From Sphingopyxis italica (lineage in GTDB: Bacteria > Pseudomonadota > Alphaproteobacteria > Sphingomonadales > Sphingomonadaceae): DNA of 64,000 bases. A program made the translations under genes and the position numbers. The notes beneath the pieces were generated by a model that saw only the letters and a program-made list of their open reading frames with translations, did not search any database and had not been told where the DNA came from. The DNA lies in assembly GCF_011926545.1 (NCBI RefSeq), contig NZ_JAATIT010000003.1:62001-126000 (forward strand), written 5' to 3'. Below are positions 35,208-43,915 of the stretch, in pieces (position 1 is the first letter of the stretch; each line of letters starts with the position of its first letter).

Positions 35208-36449
35208 TCATCCCGCCCGTGATGACATGGGCGGCTGCTCGCGGCAACTGCCCACCGGTTGTCGCTCCTGCCGAAGTCCCAGCATGAGCAGCGCGGCAAG
35301 GGCAACCAGCAGCCCGCTCACCATGAGCGCGGCACCATAATCGCCGCTGGCATCGCGCATCTTACCGAGGACGAAGGGGCTGAGCCCATAGCCCAGAGCG
35401 AAGACGCTATATTGCCAGCCGTAGATGGCCCCATATTGCCGCTGCCCGAAATGCAGCGCGGTCAGATAGGCCAGGAGGTCGATCTCGGCGCCCGCCGCCA
35501 TGCCGAGCAATATCGCTGCGAGCGCCCCCATTGCGAGCCCATCGAAGCGCAAGAGAGCGATGCCCACGGCAGCGAGGGCCAGGACTGCCAGCGAGACGAT
35601 GGCCGCGGGAAAGCGGTCGAGCAACAGGCCGATGCCGAGCCGCCCGACGACGCTGGACAGGCCGACAAGTGAGGCCGTGCTTGCCGCTGCGAGCGGATCT
35701 GCGCCAAGATCTCGAAACAGCGGCACGAGATGAACGACCACCCCGCCGAGGCCGGCCGCCATCGCAAAAGAAATCACCGTGAGCAGCCAGAAACGGCCGG
35801 TCCGCTGCGCCTCTGCAGCCGTCATGCCGCCGACCGCGGCTTCGGACGGGTCGGCCCTCCTGCCCTGCGGCACGCTCCGGAATCCGAACCAGACGATGGG
35901 CGCGGAAGCGACGGCGATCGCGGCAAGCGCCAGATAGGCGGCCCGCCAGCCGGCGGCCTCGGTCACCGCCGCGACGAGCTGTGGAACCCAGAAGCCGGCG
36001 AGCCCCGCGCCGGTGAGCGCGATCCCGAGCGCCAGCCCGCGTTGCTTTTCGAACGCCGCCGCGATCGGGCGAACGAGAACGATGGGGGTCGAACCGACGC
36101 CAAGAAGCGCGATGAGCGCATAAAGCGCCCAAAAGACGTGGATGCTGCCCGCAGTGGCGACGAGAAGCACCACGCCTAGGGCATAGGCAACAAGGCTGGC
36201 GGCGCCTACGTTCGCGGCGCCGTACCGATCGCAGAGGCGCCCGGCTGCCGATCCGGAGACGAACACAGCGAGCGTCATCAGCGTTACGGCGAGCGAGATG
36301 TCGCCGCGACTCCAGCCGAACTCGGCTTCCAGCGACGGAATGAACGTACCGAGACTGTAGAAGAGTGTCGCCGTCATGCCGGCGGACAGGCCGATCGCCG
36401 CGCTGGCCAGCAGGACGCTCTTTCCGCCGAACTCGCCCGGCAGCGTCAT
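35208..36449 (-). CDS. Major facilitator superfamily transporter
   Basis: A 413-residue MFS permease with about twelve hydrophobic segments, opening ASAAIGLSAGMTATLFYSLGTFIPSLEAEFGWSRGDIS and the loop motif GRLCDRYGAANVG between helices 2 and 3. The pattern FGWSRGDIS...T resembles monocarboxylate/oxalate:formate type porters. The start overlaps the EthD gene stop (ATGA). Likely uptake of the acidic substrate of this operon across the inner membrane. Confidence 0.88.
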   Translation of the reverse strand: MTLPGEFGGKSVLLASAAIGLSAGMTATLFYSLGTFIPSLEAEFGWSRGDISLAVTLMTLAVFVSGSAAGRLCDRYGAANVGAASLVAYALGVVLLVATAGSIHVFWALYALIALLGVGSTPIVLVRPIAAAFEKQRGLALGIALTGAGLAGFWVPQLVAAVTEAAGWRAAYLALAAIAVASAPIVWFGFRSVPQGRRADPSEAAVGGMTAAEAQRTGRFWLLTVISFAMAAGLGGVVVHLVPLFRDLGADPLAAASTASLVGLSSVVGRLGIGLLLDRFPAAIVSLAVLALAAVGIALLRFDGLAMGALAAILLGMAAGAEIDLLAYLTALHFGQRQYGAIYGWQYSVFALGYGLSPFVLGKMRDASGDYGAALMVSGLLVALAALLMLGLRQERQPVGSCREQPPMSSRAG

Positions 36450-37177
36450 GGGGCGGCTGCTATTCCATACACGGCGCGAACGACCGCCTCGCTGAGCTGG
36501 TTATCGGCCCCCGCCTCCTCGATCGTCCGTACCGCATCGAGGCCGCGAAGCCCGACCGGAGTAGGCCTGCCGCCGTCGACCATCACATGACGTTCGTCGA
36601 GCATGTAGGCGGCCCCCGCGAATTTCCCGGCGGCGGTCACCGCGCTGTCGCGGTCCGCCCAGACGCCGTGCAGCAACGCAGTGAAAACACGGCCGCTCGT
36701 ATCGGTCTGGTTCCATCCCGACGGATCGCCTCCCGTCAGATCGTAGACTGCCAGATAGAGCGGCGTGTCGTCGAGCGCCGCGAGATCCGCATCGATATCG
36801 TGCCCCGCCTCCGCGACAATGAACATCGCGTGGCCCGCGGCATCCTCGCTCCCGAGAAGCTGGCGCGCGGCCCCCTCGCCCAGATTGTAGAGGAGCGCGC
36901 GGCGGAAGACATTCTGCTCGTCGCGGTGGATATGCTGGGTCACCTCGCTGTGGATCAGCCCGGCGCGGTCGTCTTCGGAACCGTAGGTAACGATCGCGAT
37001 CCCCTCGAACGGTTCGGAGGCGGTGTCGAGCGGCGTAACATGATGCTGCGTATAACGATCGAAACCCGGTATCCTCGCCGCCATCACCCCATGAACGTCG
37101 CGCCAGTAGCGCGTGAAGAGCGAGCGGGTAATATCAGGACGCCGCTCGATCAGCGCAACGGTGCTTACGCCGCCCAA
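36446..37177 (-). CDS. EthD-domain protein, function unknown
   Basis: A 243-residue protein whose N-terminus (RRPDITRSLFTRYWRDVHGVMAARIPGFDRYTQHH) is an EthD/dimeric ferredoxin-like domain, with a second such half possible in YLAVYDLTGGDPSGWN...FTALLHGVWADRD. The start appears to be TTG at 37177, with GGAAGG upstream, overlapping the stop of the EthD-SDR gene by 13 bp. EthD-like proteins accompany P450s and dehydrogenases in catabolic operons and may act as dehydratases, isomerases or accessory proteins. Confidence 0.72.
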   Translation of the reverse strand: MGGVSTVALIERRPDITRSLFTRYWRDVHGVMAARIPGFDRYTQHHVTPLDTASEPFEGIAIVTYGSEDDRAGLIHSEVTQHIHRDEQNVFRRALLYNLGEGAARQLLGSEDAAGHAMFIVAEAGHDIDADLAALDDTPLYLAVYDLTGGDPSGWNQTDTSGRVFTALLHGVWADRDSAVTAAGKFAGAAYMLDERHVMVDGGRPTPVGLRGLDAVRTIEEAGADNQLSEAVVRAVYGIAAAP

Positions 37178-38298
37178 AGGGCACCTTCCACCGGGAGGAT
37201 CGATCCGGAAACGTAAGCGCCAGCCTTGGAGGCGAGAAAGATGACTGCGCCGCCGATGTCGCTTTCGCTGCCGAGACGCTCAGCGGGTATTCCCTCGATC
37301 ATCTGCTCCTTGAGACCGGGAACGGCAGTAAAAAAGCCGTCGGTCATGTCGCTGGGAAAAAAGCCCGGCGCGACGGCATTCACATTGACACCCTTGCGGG
37401 TCAGATCCGACGCGAGCGCGCGCGTAAGCTGGTGAAGCCCGCCTTTCGCGGCGCTGTAGGCATAGGCGCTGCTGCTTTTCGCCCAGAGCGCGGCGATCGA
37501 TCCGATGTTGATGACGCGTGCCGGATCGCCTTCGCGTGCCGCAGCCGTCAATTGGGGTAGCAACTGCTGGACAAGGAAGAAGGGAGCACGAAGGTTGACG
37601 CCGAGTTCTCGGTCCCATTGCTCCGGCGTAATCGCTTCGATGGGTGCCCCGGTAAACGTCCCCGCATTGTTGACGAGTATATGGACCTCATCGGTTTCGC
37701 CAGCGATGTCCGAGACTGCGGCGGCGATCCCCTCGCTCGTCGAGAGATCATGTGCGAGCAGAATACAGGAGCCGTCGGCGTTCAGGTCATCGGCGAATGA
37801 CTCATTCTCCGCTGTGCCCCGCGCGACGATCAACACTCGTGCCCCCGCCGCCAGCAGCGATCGGCTGATCATCGCGCCCACGCCCTTCGCACCGCCGGTC
37901 ACGACCGCGGTCTTTCCGGTCAGATCGAAGAGGCCCTGCGCCGACCCGACGACCGGGGCCGGATTGGTGACGAAGGACTGGCAATTCTCGAGATCGACGA
38001 AATTTGCTTCGTCTGGCTGCACCTCCGCCAGATAGGCGGGTTCGGCGAAAGCTTGCCGCATCGCAGCCTCGCTCCGGAAATCGAGCACGGCAACCCCGTC
38101 ATAGTCGCCCGATACCCCGAAGAGTTTCGCTACCGGACTGTCGCGATCGGCCAGTGCATGCTGGGTGTAGCTTCGCAGATGGCGCGTGAAGTCGCGGCAC
38201 GATCGAAGCAGCGGCCCGTGCCGATCCTGCCAGTAGGTTGTGAAGGCTTCGGGACTGAGGCCGGGCTTGCGCTTGATACAAACGATGAGCGTCGTCAC
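37165..38298 (-). CDS. EthD domain fused to short-chain dehydrogenase
   Basis: A 377-residue two-domain protein. Residues 1-110 are an EthD-like ferredoxin-fold domain (CIKRKPGLSPEAFTTYWQDRHGPLLRS...RSYTQHALAD). Residues 125-377 are a classical SDR with TGGAKGVGAMISRSLLAAGA, VNNAGTF, Ser in IGSIAALWA and YAYSAAK, ending AYVSGSILPVEGALWAA. GTG at 38298 overlaps the aldehyde dehydrogenase stop (GTGA). The fusion suggests that the EthD domain channels substrate to or from the dehydrogenase; the reaction is unknown. Confidence 0.82.
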   Translation of the reverse strand: MTTLIVCIKRKPGLSPEAFTTYWQDRHGPLLRSCRDFTRHLRSYTQHALADRDSPVAKLFGVSGDYDGVAVLDFRSEAAMRQAFAEPAYLAEVQPDEANFVDLENCQSFVTNPAPVVGSAQGLFDLTGKTAVVTGGAKGVGAMISRSLLAAGARVLIVARGTAENESFADDLNADGSCILLAHDLSTSEGIAAAVSDIAGETDEVHILVNNAGTFTGAPIEAITPEQWDRELGVNLRAPFFLVQQLLPQLTAAAREGDPARVINIGSIAALWAKSSSAYAYSAAKGGLHQLTRALASDLTRKGVNVNAVAPGFFPSDMTDGFFTAVPGLKEQMIEGIPAERLGSESDIGGAVIFLASKAGAYVSGSILPVEGALWAA

Positions 38299-39710
38299 CC
38301 TGCGGCCACCGGCTTTGCCACGTTGATGGTCTGCAACGCGAGATAAGGGTAAAGGCCTTCGACTCCGCCCTCGACGCCGAACCCTGATTGTTTGTTCGCC
38401 GGAAAAGGCACTTGCGGATCGAGTGCGCAATGCTGGTTGACCCACACGCTTCCGCTTTCAAGGCGCGCCGCGACCTTGGTTGCGGCCGCGGTGTCGCTGC
38501 CCCACACCGAACCGCCGAGCGCGAAGGGCGAGGCATTGGCGCGCGCGACGACGTCGTCGACGTCGCTGTAGCGTATGATTGGAAGTATCGGTCCGAAGGG
38601 TTCTTCGTCGACGATCGCAGCACCGTCCGAAACGTCGCGAACGACCGTCAGCGGCACAAAGTACCCAGCACCTTCCGGGACGTCTCCGCCTGCTACGATC
38701 TGGCCTGCCGCGCGCGCTTCGCCCAGATAATGAAGGACTTTCTCATATTGCGCCTTATTCTGAACCGGCCCGAACTCGGCGGCGGCATCGCTTCCCGGCG
38801 CCACGGTTGCGGACGAGGCAAGGCCTGCGATAGCGTCGCACATCGCATCGTAGAGGCTGTCATGGACATAAAGGCGCTTGATGACCGCGCAAACCTGGCC
38901 CGAGTTGAAGAAGGCAAATGCGAAAATGGCGGGCGCGATGGCCGCAACGTCGGCGTCGGGGAGTATGATCGCCGCATCGTTCCCGCCGAGTTCAAGCGTC
39001 ACGCGCTTGAGGGTGGGTGCGGCAGAAGCCATGATCTTGCGCCCGGTTTCGGTCGACCCGGTGAAGGTGATCTTGGCGACATCCTCGTGCGCAACGAGAA
39101 GTGCGCCCGCATCATTGCCGCCCGACAGGATATTCACCACGCCCGCCGGCACGATATCGGCCCATAATTCGCCGAGCCGCAGAGTGGTGAGCGGGGTCGT
39201 CGGAGCCGTTTTCACCACGATCGTGTTGCCGGCTGCGAGCGCGGGCGCGATCTTGTTCGCCGCAATGAAGACCGGCGCGTTCCAGGGCACGATCGCGCCC
39301 ACAACCCCCAACGCCTTGCGATGAAGTTCGACACGCCGCGTATCGTCTTCGACGATTAGCTCGGGCAGCGCTTCGAGCCCTGCATAATAGTTCAGATAGC
39401 CGACAGCGAGATGGAGCACCTCGAACTGAGCCAATCCCATCGGCCGCCCGGTCTCCTGAACCAGAAGCGCGCAAAGTTCCTCGGCATTTTCGGTAACTTT
39501 CGCCGCCATAGCGCGGAGAATTTCGCCGCGCGCAGCCGGCGTCAGGTCACGCCAGGCGGGATAAGCCGCCTTTGCGGCCGCTACCGCCCGCTCGACATCG
39601 GCCGCGTCCGCATCGGGGACCTGGGTGAAGATGCCACCGGTACAGGGATCAACGACGTCGAGCCCGCGGGTTCCTTCTACAAGTTCTCCGCCAATCAGCA
39701 TCCGGACCAT
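38295..39710 (-). CDS. Aldehyde dehydrogenase
   Basis: A 471-residue NAD(P)-dependent aldehyde dehydrogenase: IVPWNAPVFIAANKIAPALAAGNTIVVKTA, FTGSTETGRKIM, catalytic Glu in VTLELGGNDAAII, catalytic Cys in FFNSGQVCAVIKRLYVH and EEPFGPILPI. ATG at 39710 with GGAGAG is preferred over an upstream in-frame ATG. It would oxidise an aldehyde intermediate to the acid in the cytosol. It lies 16 bp after the ferredoxin oxidoreductase gene. Confidence 0.92.
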   Translation of the reverse strand: MVRMLIGGELVEGTRGLDVVDPCTGGIFTQVPDADAADVERAVAAAKAAYPAWRDLTPAARGEILRAMAAKVTENAEELCALLVQETGRPMGLAQFEVLHLAVGYLNYYAGLEALPELIVEDDTRRVELHRKALGVVGAIVPWNAPVFIAANKIAPALAAGNTIVVKTAPTTPLTTLRLGELWADIVPAGVVNILSGGNDAGALLVAHEDVAKITFTGSTETGRKIMASAAPTLKRVTLELGGNDAAIILPDADVAAIAPAIFAFAFFNSGQVCAVIKRLYVHDSLYDAMCDAIAGLASSATVAPGSDAAAEFGPVQNKAQYEKVLHYLGEARAAGQIVAGGDVPEGAGYFVPLTVVRDVSDGAAIVDEEPFGPILPIIRYSDVDDVVARANASPFALGGSVWGSDTAAATKVAARLESGSVWVNQHCALDPQVPFPANKQSGFGVEGGVEGLYPYLALQTINVAKPVAAG

Positions 39711-39726
39711 GTCACTCTCCTCATTC

Positions 39727-42700
39727 TCAGGCGCCTGCTGCAACCCGCTTGTCTTCATTCGCTTTCACGGGAACAGCGGCTGCGCTGTGGAACCGTTCCA
39801 CAACGCTCGCCTCGAGACCGCGAACCAGTTCGACCGAGGCCTCCTTGATATGACCATAGCCGCGGATTTGCGCAGGCAGGCTCGCCGCTTCCACAGCAAA
39901 TTTGTGATTGGCGGACGAAAGCACCGCAGCCATCCCGCTCAGGCGCGCCTCATATTCATCAATGAGGGCCCGTTCCATCTTGCGCTCGGCGGTATGGCCG
40001 AACGGATCAAGGACGGTTCCGCGAAGCCGCTTGCCTTTGGCGAGCAGCGGAAACAGCTTGCCGACCCACGGACCGAACTCCCGCTTCAATAGATGGCCGG
40101 TCTCCGGATCGCGCTTCGAAAAAAGCGGCGGCGCAAGATTGTAGCGCAGCTTCGCCCCGTCTTCGAATGCCGCGGCGAGATCGCGCTTGAAAGCGGGATC
40201 GGCGTGAAGGCGCGCGACCTCATATTCATCCTTGTAAGCCATAAGCTTGGCAAAGTTTCGGGCCACCATGACGGCCAAGGCCGTACTCCCCGGGACGACC
40301 CGCTCCTCGGCGGCCGCCACGGCATCCACAAGGGCGCGGTAGCGTGCCGCATAGCCGGCGTCCTGATACGCTGTGAGCAAGGCTGTGCGATGCGCAACGA
40401 TTTCGGCCAGATCGGTGAGCGGCTGGAACTCGGCGACGGTCTTCGTGGCGGCGACGGCAGCGGCGACCTTCTCAGGGTTCACGACGAGAAGGCGCCCGAG
40501 AGCAAAGGCCGACTGATTGAACGCAATCGCGACGCCATTGATTTCCACGGCGCGCGCGATCGATGCGGGCGATACGGGCAGTAATCCGAGCTGCGAGGCA
40601 TAGCCCAGCATGAACAGATTGGCGGCGATCGTGTCGCCGAACAGCGCGAGTCCCAGCCCAGTCGCATCGACCCCGTGCAGATCGGAGGACAGCTTCTGAA
40701 GCCGTCCGACGATCAGGCTCTGATCGAGCACGAGGTCCGGATTGCGCTGAAACGCGGGGGTCGGGGTAATCCGCGCGTTGACGACCGTCCGCGTGCGCGT
40801 ATCCGACAGGGTGACGACTGGCTCCTTCGCCAGTGCCGCGATGGCATCGAAGGCCAGCGCGAGGTCGGCTTCGCCGGTGCCGAGCTTTTGCGCAGCAAGA
40901 TCGCTTGCCACGGCGGCAATGCGGACGTGGCTGTAAACCGCCCCATTTTTCTGGCTGAGCCCCGTCATGTCGAAAACCGAGCAGGCAAGCCCTTCGAGAT
41001 GCGCCGCCATGCCGAGCAACGCGCCGATCGTCACGACACCGGTCCCGCCGATCCCCGAAACCATGATATTGAACGCGCCGCCGGTGAGCGCCGCGAGCGC
41101 GGGCTCAGGTAAATCGGTCTGCGCCTCGCTCGCGAGCGACGATACCTTCGGCTTGCGCGGCTCGGCGTCGAGCACGGTAATGAAGCTCGGACAGAAGCCT
41201 TTGACGCAGCTATAGTCCTTGTTGCAGTTCGACTGGTCGATCTGGCGCTTGCGGCCCAGCTCGGTTTCTTTCGGCCAGACGCTGACGCAATTGGACTGAA
41301 CCGAACAGTCGCCGCAGCCCTCACACACGGCGCTGTTGATGAACATGCGCTTCGCCGGGTCTGGAAACTTGCCGCGTTTCCGGCGGCGACGCTTCTCGGC
41401 GGCACAGGTCTGCTCATAGACGATGACGGTGACGCCCTTCACCTCGCGCAGTTCGCGCTGCAACACATCGAGTTCATCGCGGTGATGGACGGTGACGCCT
41501 TCGCCCAAGCCGCTGTTCGCGTCGTAAAGGTCGGGCCGGTCGGTCACGACTATGCAGCGCTCGACGCCTTCGGCAAGCACCTGGCGCGTAACGTCGCCGG
41601 GGGTGAGAGGGCCATCGACGGGTTGGCCGCCGGTCATCGCCACCGCGTCGTTGAACAGGATCTTGTAGGTCATATTGACCTTGGCCGCGACCGCACCGCG
41701 GATCGCGAGCAGTCCCGAGTGATAATAGGTGCCATCGCCGATATTCTGGAAAATGTGCGGCGTCTCGGTGAAATAGGCGAGGCTGTACCAATGCGCGCCC
41801 TCGCCGCCCATCTGGGTATTGGGAAGCATCTCGGGACCTGAATACATCGCCATGGCGTGGCAGCCGATGCCGCCGCCAGCGAGGCTCCCATCCGGGAAGC
41901 GGGTTCCCGTATTATGCGGACAGCCCGAACAGAAATAGGGCGCGCGCACCGCGTCCCCGGGCTTCTGGCTTGCGACCCTGGTCATCGCGGTCCGGAGGGC
42001 AGCGACGCGCTCGATGATCGCCGGCGGCTCGCTTCCGAGCCGCCGCAGCCGCTCGGCAATGACAAGCGCGAGCTGCAAGGGATCGAGCTGCTCGTCGCTC
42101 GGGATCATGAAGGCGCCGGTCTCGTCGCTCTTGCCGACGATCGGTGGCGCACCGGTACGCCCGTAAAGGATCGCCTTCGCCTGCGCCTCGGTCAGGCCGT
42201 CCTTTTCCTCGATAAACAGGAGTTCGGCCTGCCCCTCGGCGAATTCGGCCAGCCCCTCGCGCTCGACGGGGTACATGCAGCCGAGCTGGTAGAGCGAGAT
42301 ACCGAGCGCCGCCGCTTCGGCATCGTCGAGACCCAGGAGCTTGAGCGCCTGCCGCGCATCCTGCACCGCCTTGCCCGTCGCAACGATGCCGAGCTTTCGC
42401 ATGCCCGTGTCGATGAGGATCCGGTCGATGCCGTTAGCGCGCACGAACTTCTCGACCAGCGGCCAGCGATACCGCTTGGCGACGATCTCCGACTGGACGC
42501 GGTCGAGGTGGGTCGGAAAATTGTTGAAACCATTGGCAGGCGCGACACCGCGATCGGGCAGTACCGGGCCATTGTCGCGCTTTGGCAGCTCGACCGTCAT
42601 CGTCTGCTCGAGCACCTCGTTGCACATCTTGAAGCCGGTGAAGAGGCCGGTGTAGCGCGACATCGCCCAGCCGAGCAGGCCGAACTCAAGCACATCCTGG

Positions 42701-43221
42701 ACATCCGACGGCGCCAAGATCGGCATGCCCGCATGCATCAGCGCCATTTCGCTCTGATGCGCGACCGTCGACGACTTTCCGGTATGATCGTCGCCCGCAA
42801 CGATCAGCACGCCACCGTTGGGATGCGACCCCGCCATATTGCCATGTTTGAAGGGATCGCCCGAGCGATCGACACCGGGACCCTTGCCGTACCAGATGGC
42901 AAATACCCCGTCCTTGGTGGCGTCCGGGATGCCCGCGAGCATCTGTGTGCCCCAGACCGCCGTTGCCGCCAGATCCTCGTTGACGCCGGGCTGGAACATG
43001 ACATCCATGCTCTCGAGCAGATCTTTCGCGCGCCACAGTTCCTGATCATAGCTGCCGAGCGGCGAGCCGCGGTAGCCCGAGATGAACCCGCCGGTGTCGA
43101 GCCCGGCGCGCGTGTCCCGCTCCTTCTGCAGCATCGGCAGCCGCACAAGCGCATGCGTGCCGGTCATCAGCACGGTGCCTTCGTCGATCGTATATTTGTC
43201 GCTCAGTTTGACGTCACGCAT
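39727..43221 (-). CDS. Fused indolepyruvate ferredoxin oxidoreductase
   Basis: A 1164-residue IorA-IorB fusion. The N-terminal thiamine-diphosphate part has TGTHALVRLPMLQKERD, FISGYRGSPLGSYDQELW and CSGCPHNTGTRFPDGS. A 4Fe-4S segment follows (CEGCGDCSVQSNCVSV, CNKDYSCVKGFCPSF), then the gamma-type domain VSGIGGTGVVTIGALLGMAAHLEG. It oxidatively decarboxylates aryl- or branched 2-oxo acids to acyl-CoA. I use ATG at 43221 (8-bp overlap with the GST gene); 43266 is the alternative. With the hydroxyacid oxidases nearby it suggests a path 2-hydroxy acid to 2-oxo acid to acyl-CoA. Confidence 0.9.
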   Translation of the reverse strand: MRDVKLSDKYTIDEGTVLMTGTHALVRLPMLQKERDTRAGLDTGGFISGYRGSPLGSYDQELWRAKDLLESMDVMFQPGVNEDLAATAVWGTQMLAGIPDATKDGVFAIWYGKGPGVDRSGDPFKHGNMAGSHPNGGVLIVAGDDHTGKSSTVAHQSEMALMHAGMPILAPSDVQDVLEFGLLGWAMSRYTGLFTGFKMCNEVLEQTMTVELPKRDNGPVLPDRGVAPANGFNNFPTHLDRVQSEIVAKRYRWPLVEKFVRANGIDRILIDTGMRKLGIVATGKAVQDARQALKLLGLDDAEAAALGISLYQLGCMYPVEREGLAEFAEGQAELLFIEEKDGLTEAQAKAILYGRTGAPPIVGKSDETGAFMIPSDEQLDPLQLALVIAERLRRLGSEPPAIIERVAALRTAMTRVASQKPGDAVRAPYFCSGCPHNTGTRFPDGSLAGGGIGCHAMAMYSGPEMLPNTQMGGEGAHWYSLAYFTETPHIFQNIGDGTYYHSGLLAIRGAVAAKVNMTYKILFNDAVAMTGGQPVDGPLTPGDVTRQVLAEGVERCIVVTDRPDLYDANSGLGEGVTVHHRDELDVLQRELREVKGVTVIVYEQTCAAEKRRRRKRGKFPDPAKRMFINSAVCEGCGDCSVQSNCVSVWPKETELGRKRQIDQSNCNKDYSCVKGFCPSFITVLDAEPRKPKVSSLASEAQTDLPEPALAALTGGAFNIMVSGIGGTGVVTIGALLGMAAHLEGLACSVFDMTGLSQKNGAVYSHVRIAAVASDLAAQKLGTGEADLALAFDAIAALAKEPVVTLSDTRTRTVVNARITPTPAFQRNPDLVLDQSLIVGRLQKLSSDLHGVDATGLGLALFGDTIAANLFMLGYASQLGLLPVSPASIARAVEINGVAIAFNQSAFALGRLLVVNPEKVAAAVAATKTVAEFQPLTDLAEIVAHRTALLTAYQDAGYAARYRALVDAVAAAEERVVPGSTALAVMVARNFAKLMAYKDEYEVARLHADPAFKRDLAAAFEDGAKLRYNLAPPLFSKRDPETGHLLKREFGPWVGKLFPLLAKGKRLRGTVLDPFGHTAERKMERALIDEYEARLSGMAAVLSSANHKFAVEAASLPAQIRGYGHIKEASVELVRGLEASVVERFHSAAAVPVKANEDKRVAAGA

Positions 43222-43915
43222 GGGAATGAGGCCTTGGGAGTTCGTCGGGACGATAGGCAGCGCCATGATCCGCGAGATAAGTTTGGAAGCTCGTATAAAA
43301 ATCGGCGAGGACGAGCTGGGTACTCGGCCGATCGTGCATCACCGCGAGCCACTCATCGAGGCCGCCGATCTCGTCGATGATCGAGCGCTGATAGACGAAG
43401 CGCGACACGCGCTCGGCGATGTCGAGATTATAGAATAGAAAGAGATCGATCTGGCCGGGACGTTCGCCGAACAGGAACGGAAATGGCGTAAGCAACTGCG
43501 ACAAGGCGGCTGTGGCGCGGTCTAGCATGGCCCGAACCGACGCTTCTGTCGCGGCGGTGTTGTTCCCGCCCATGAAGGCGCCCGGAAACAGCTGGCGCAC
43601 CTGCGCCTCGACATAGAGCTGCACCAGATTGATGATCTGGCGCGACCGGGCGCGCGAGAAGGAATCCGGGTGCCTCAGAGGCACGCCGGGATATTCGTCG
43701 TCCAGATAGTCGAGAATGGCGACCGTTTCGCTCAGATACCCCTCGCCCGTATCGAGCACCGGAATCTTTCCGAGCGGACTCATCCTGCGAAAGTCTGGCT
43801 CCTGCGACGCTCGGGTGACGACGAACTCGAACGGGAGCTGCTTTTCAAGGAGAGCAGCACGTACGATGTTGCCATAATTGCTCACCGGATAGCCGAGGAG
43901 ACGAAGACCGGTCAT
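43214..43915 (-). CDS. Glutathione S-transferase
   Basis: A 233-residue GST: thioredoxin-like N-terminal domain (MTGLRLLGYPVSNYGNIVRAALLEKQLPFEFVV, cis-Pro in GKIPVLDTGEGYLSETVAILDYLDDEYPG) and a helical C-terminal domain with PGQIDLFLFYNLDIAERVS. Ser11-Asn13 near the N-terminus are candidate thiol-activating residues. Such enzymes may isomerise, cleave ethers or dehalogenate in catabolic operons. It overlaps both neighbours (4 bp and 8 bp), so it is an integral pathway gene. Confidence 0.85.
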   Translation of the reverse strand: MTGLRLLGYPVSNYGNIVRAALLEKQLPFEFVVTRASQEPDFRRMSPLGKIPVLDTGEGYLSETVAILDYLDDEYPGVPLRHPDSFSRARSRQIINLVQLYVEAQVRQLFPGAFMGGNNTAATEASVRAMLDRATAALSQLLTPFPFLFGERPGQIDLFLFYNLDIAERVSRFVYQRSIIDEIGGLDEWLAVMHDRPSTQLVLADFYTSFQTYLADHGAAYRPDELPRPHSHA

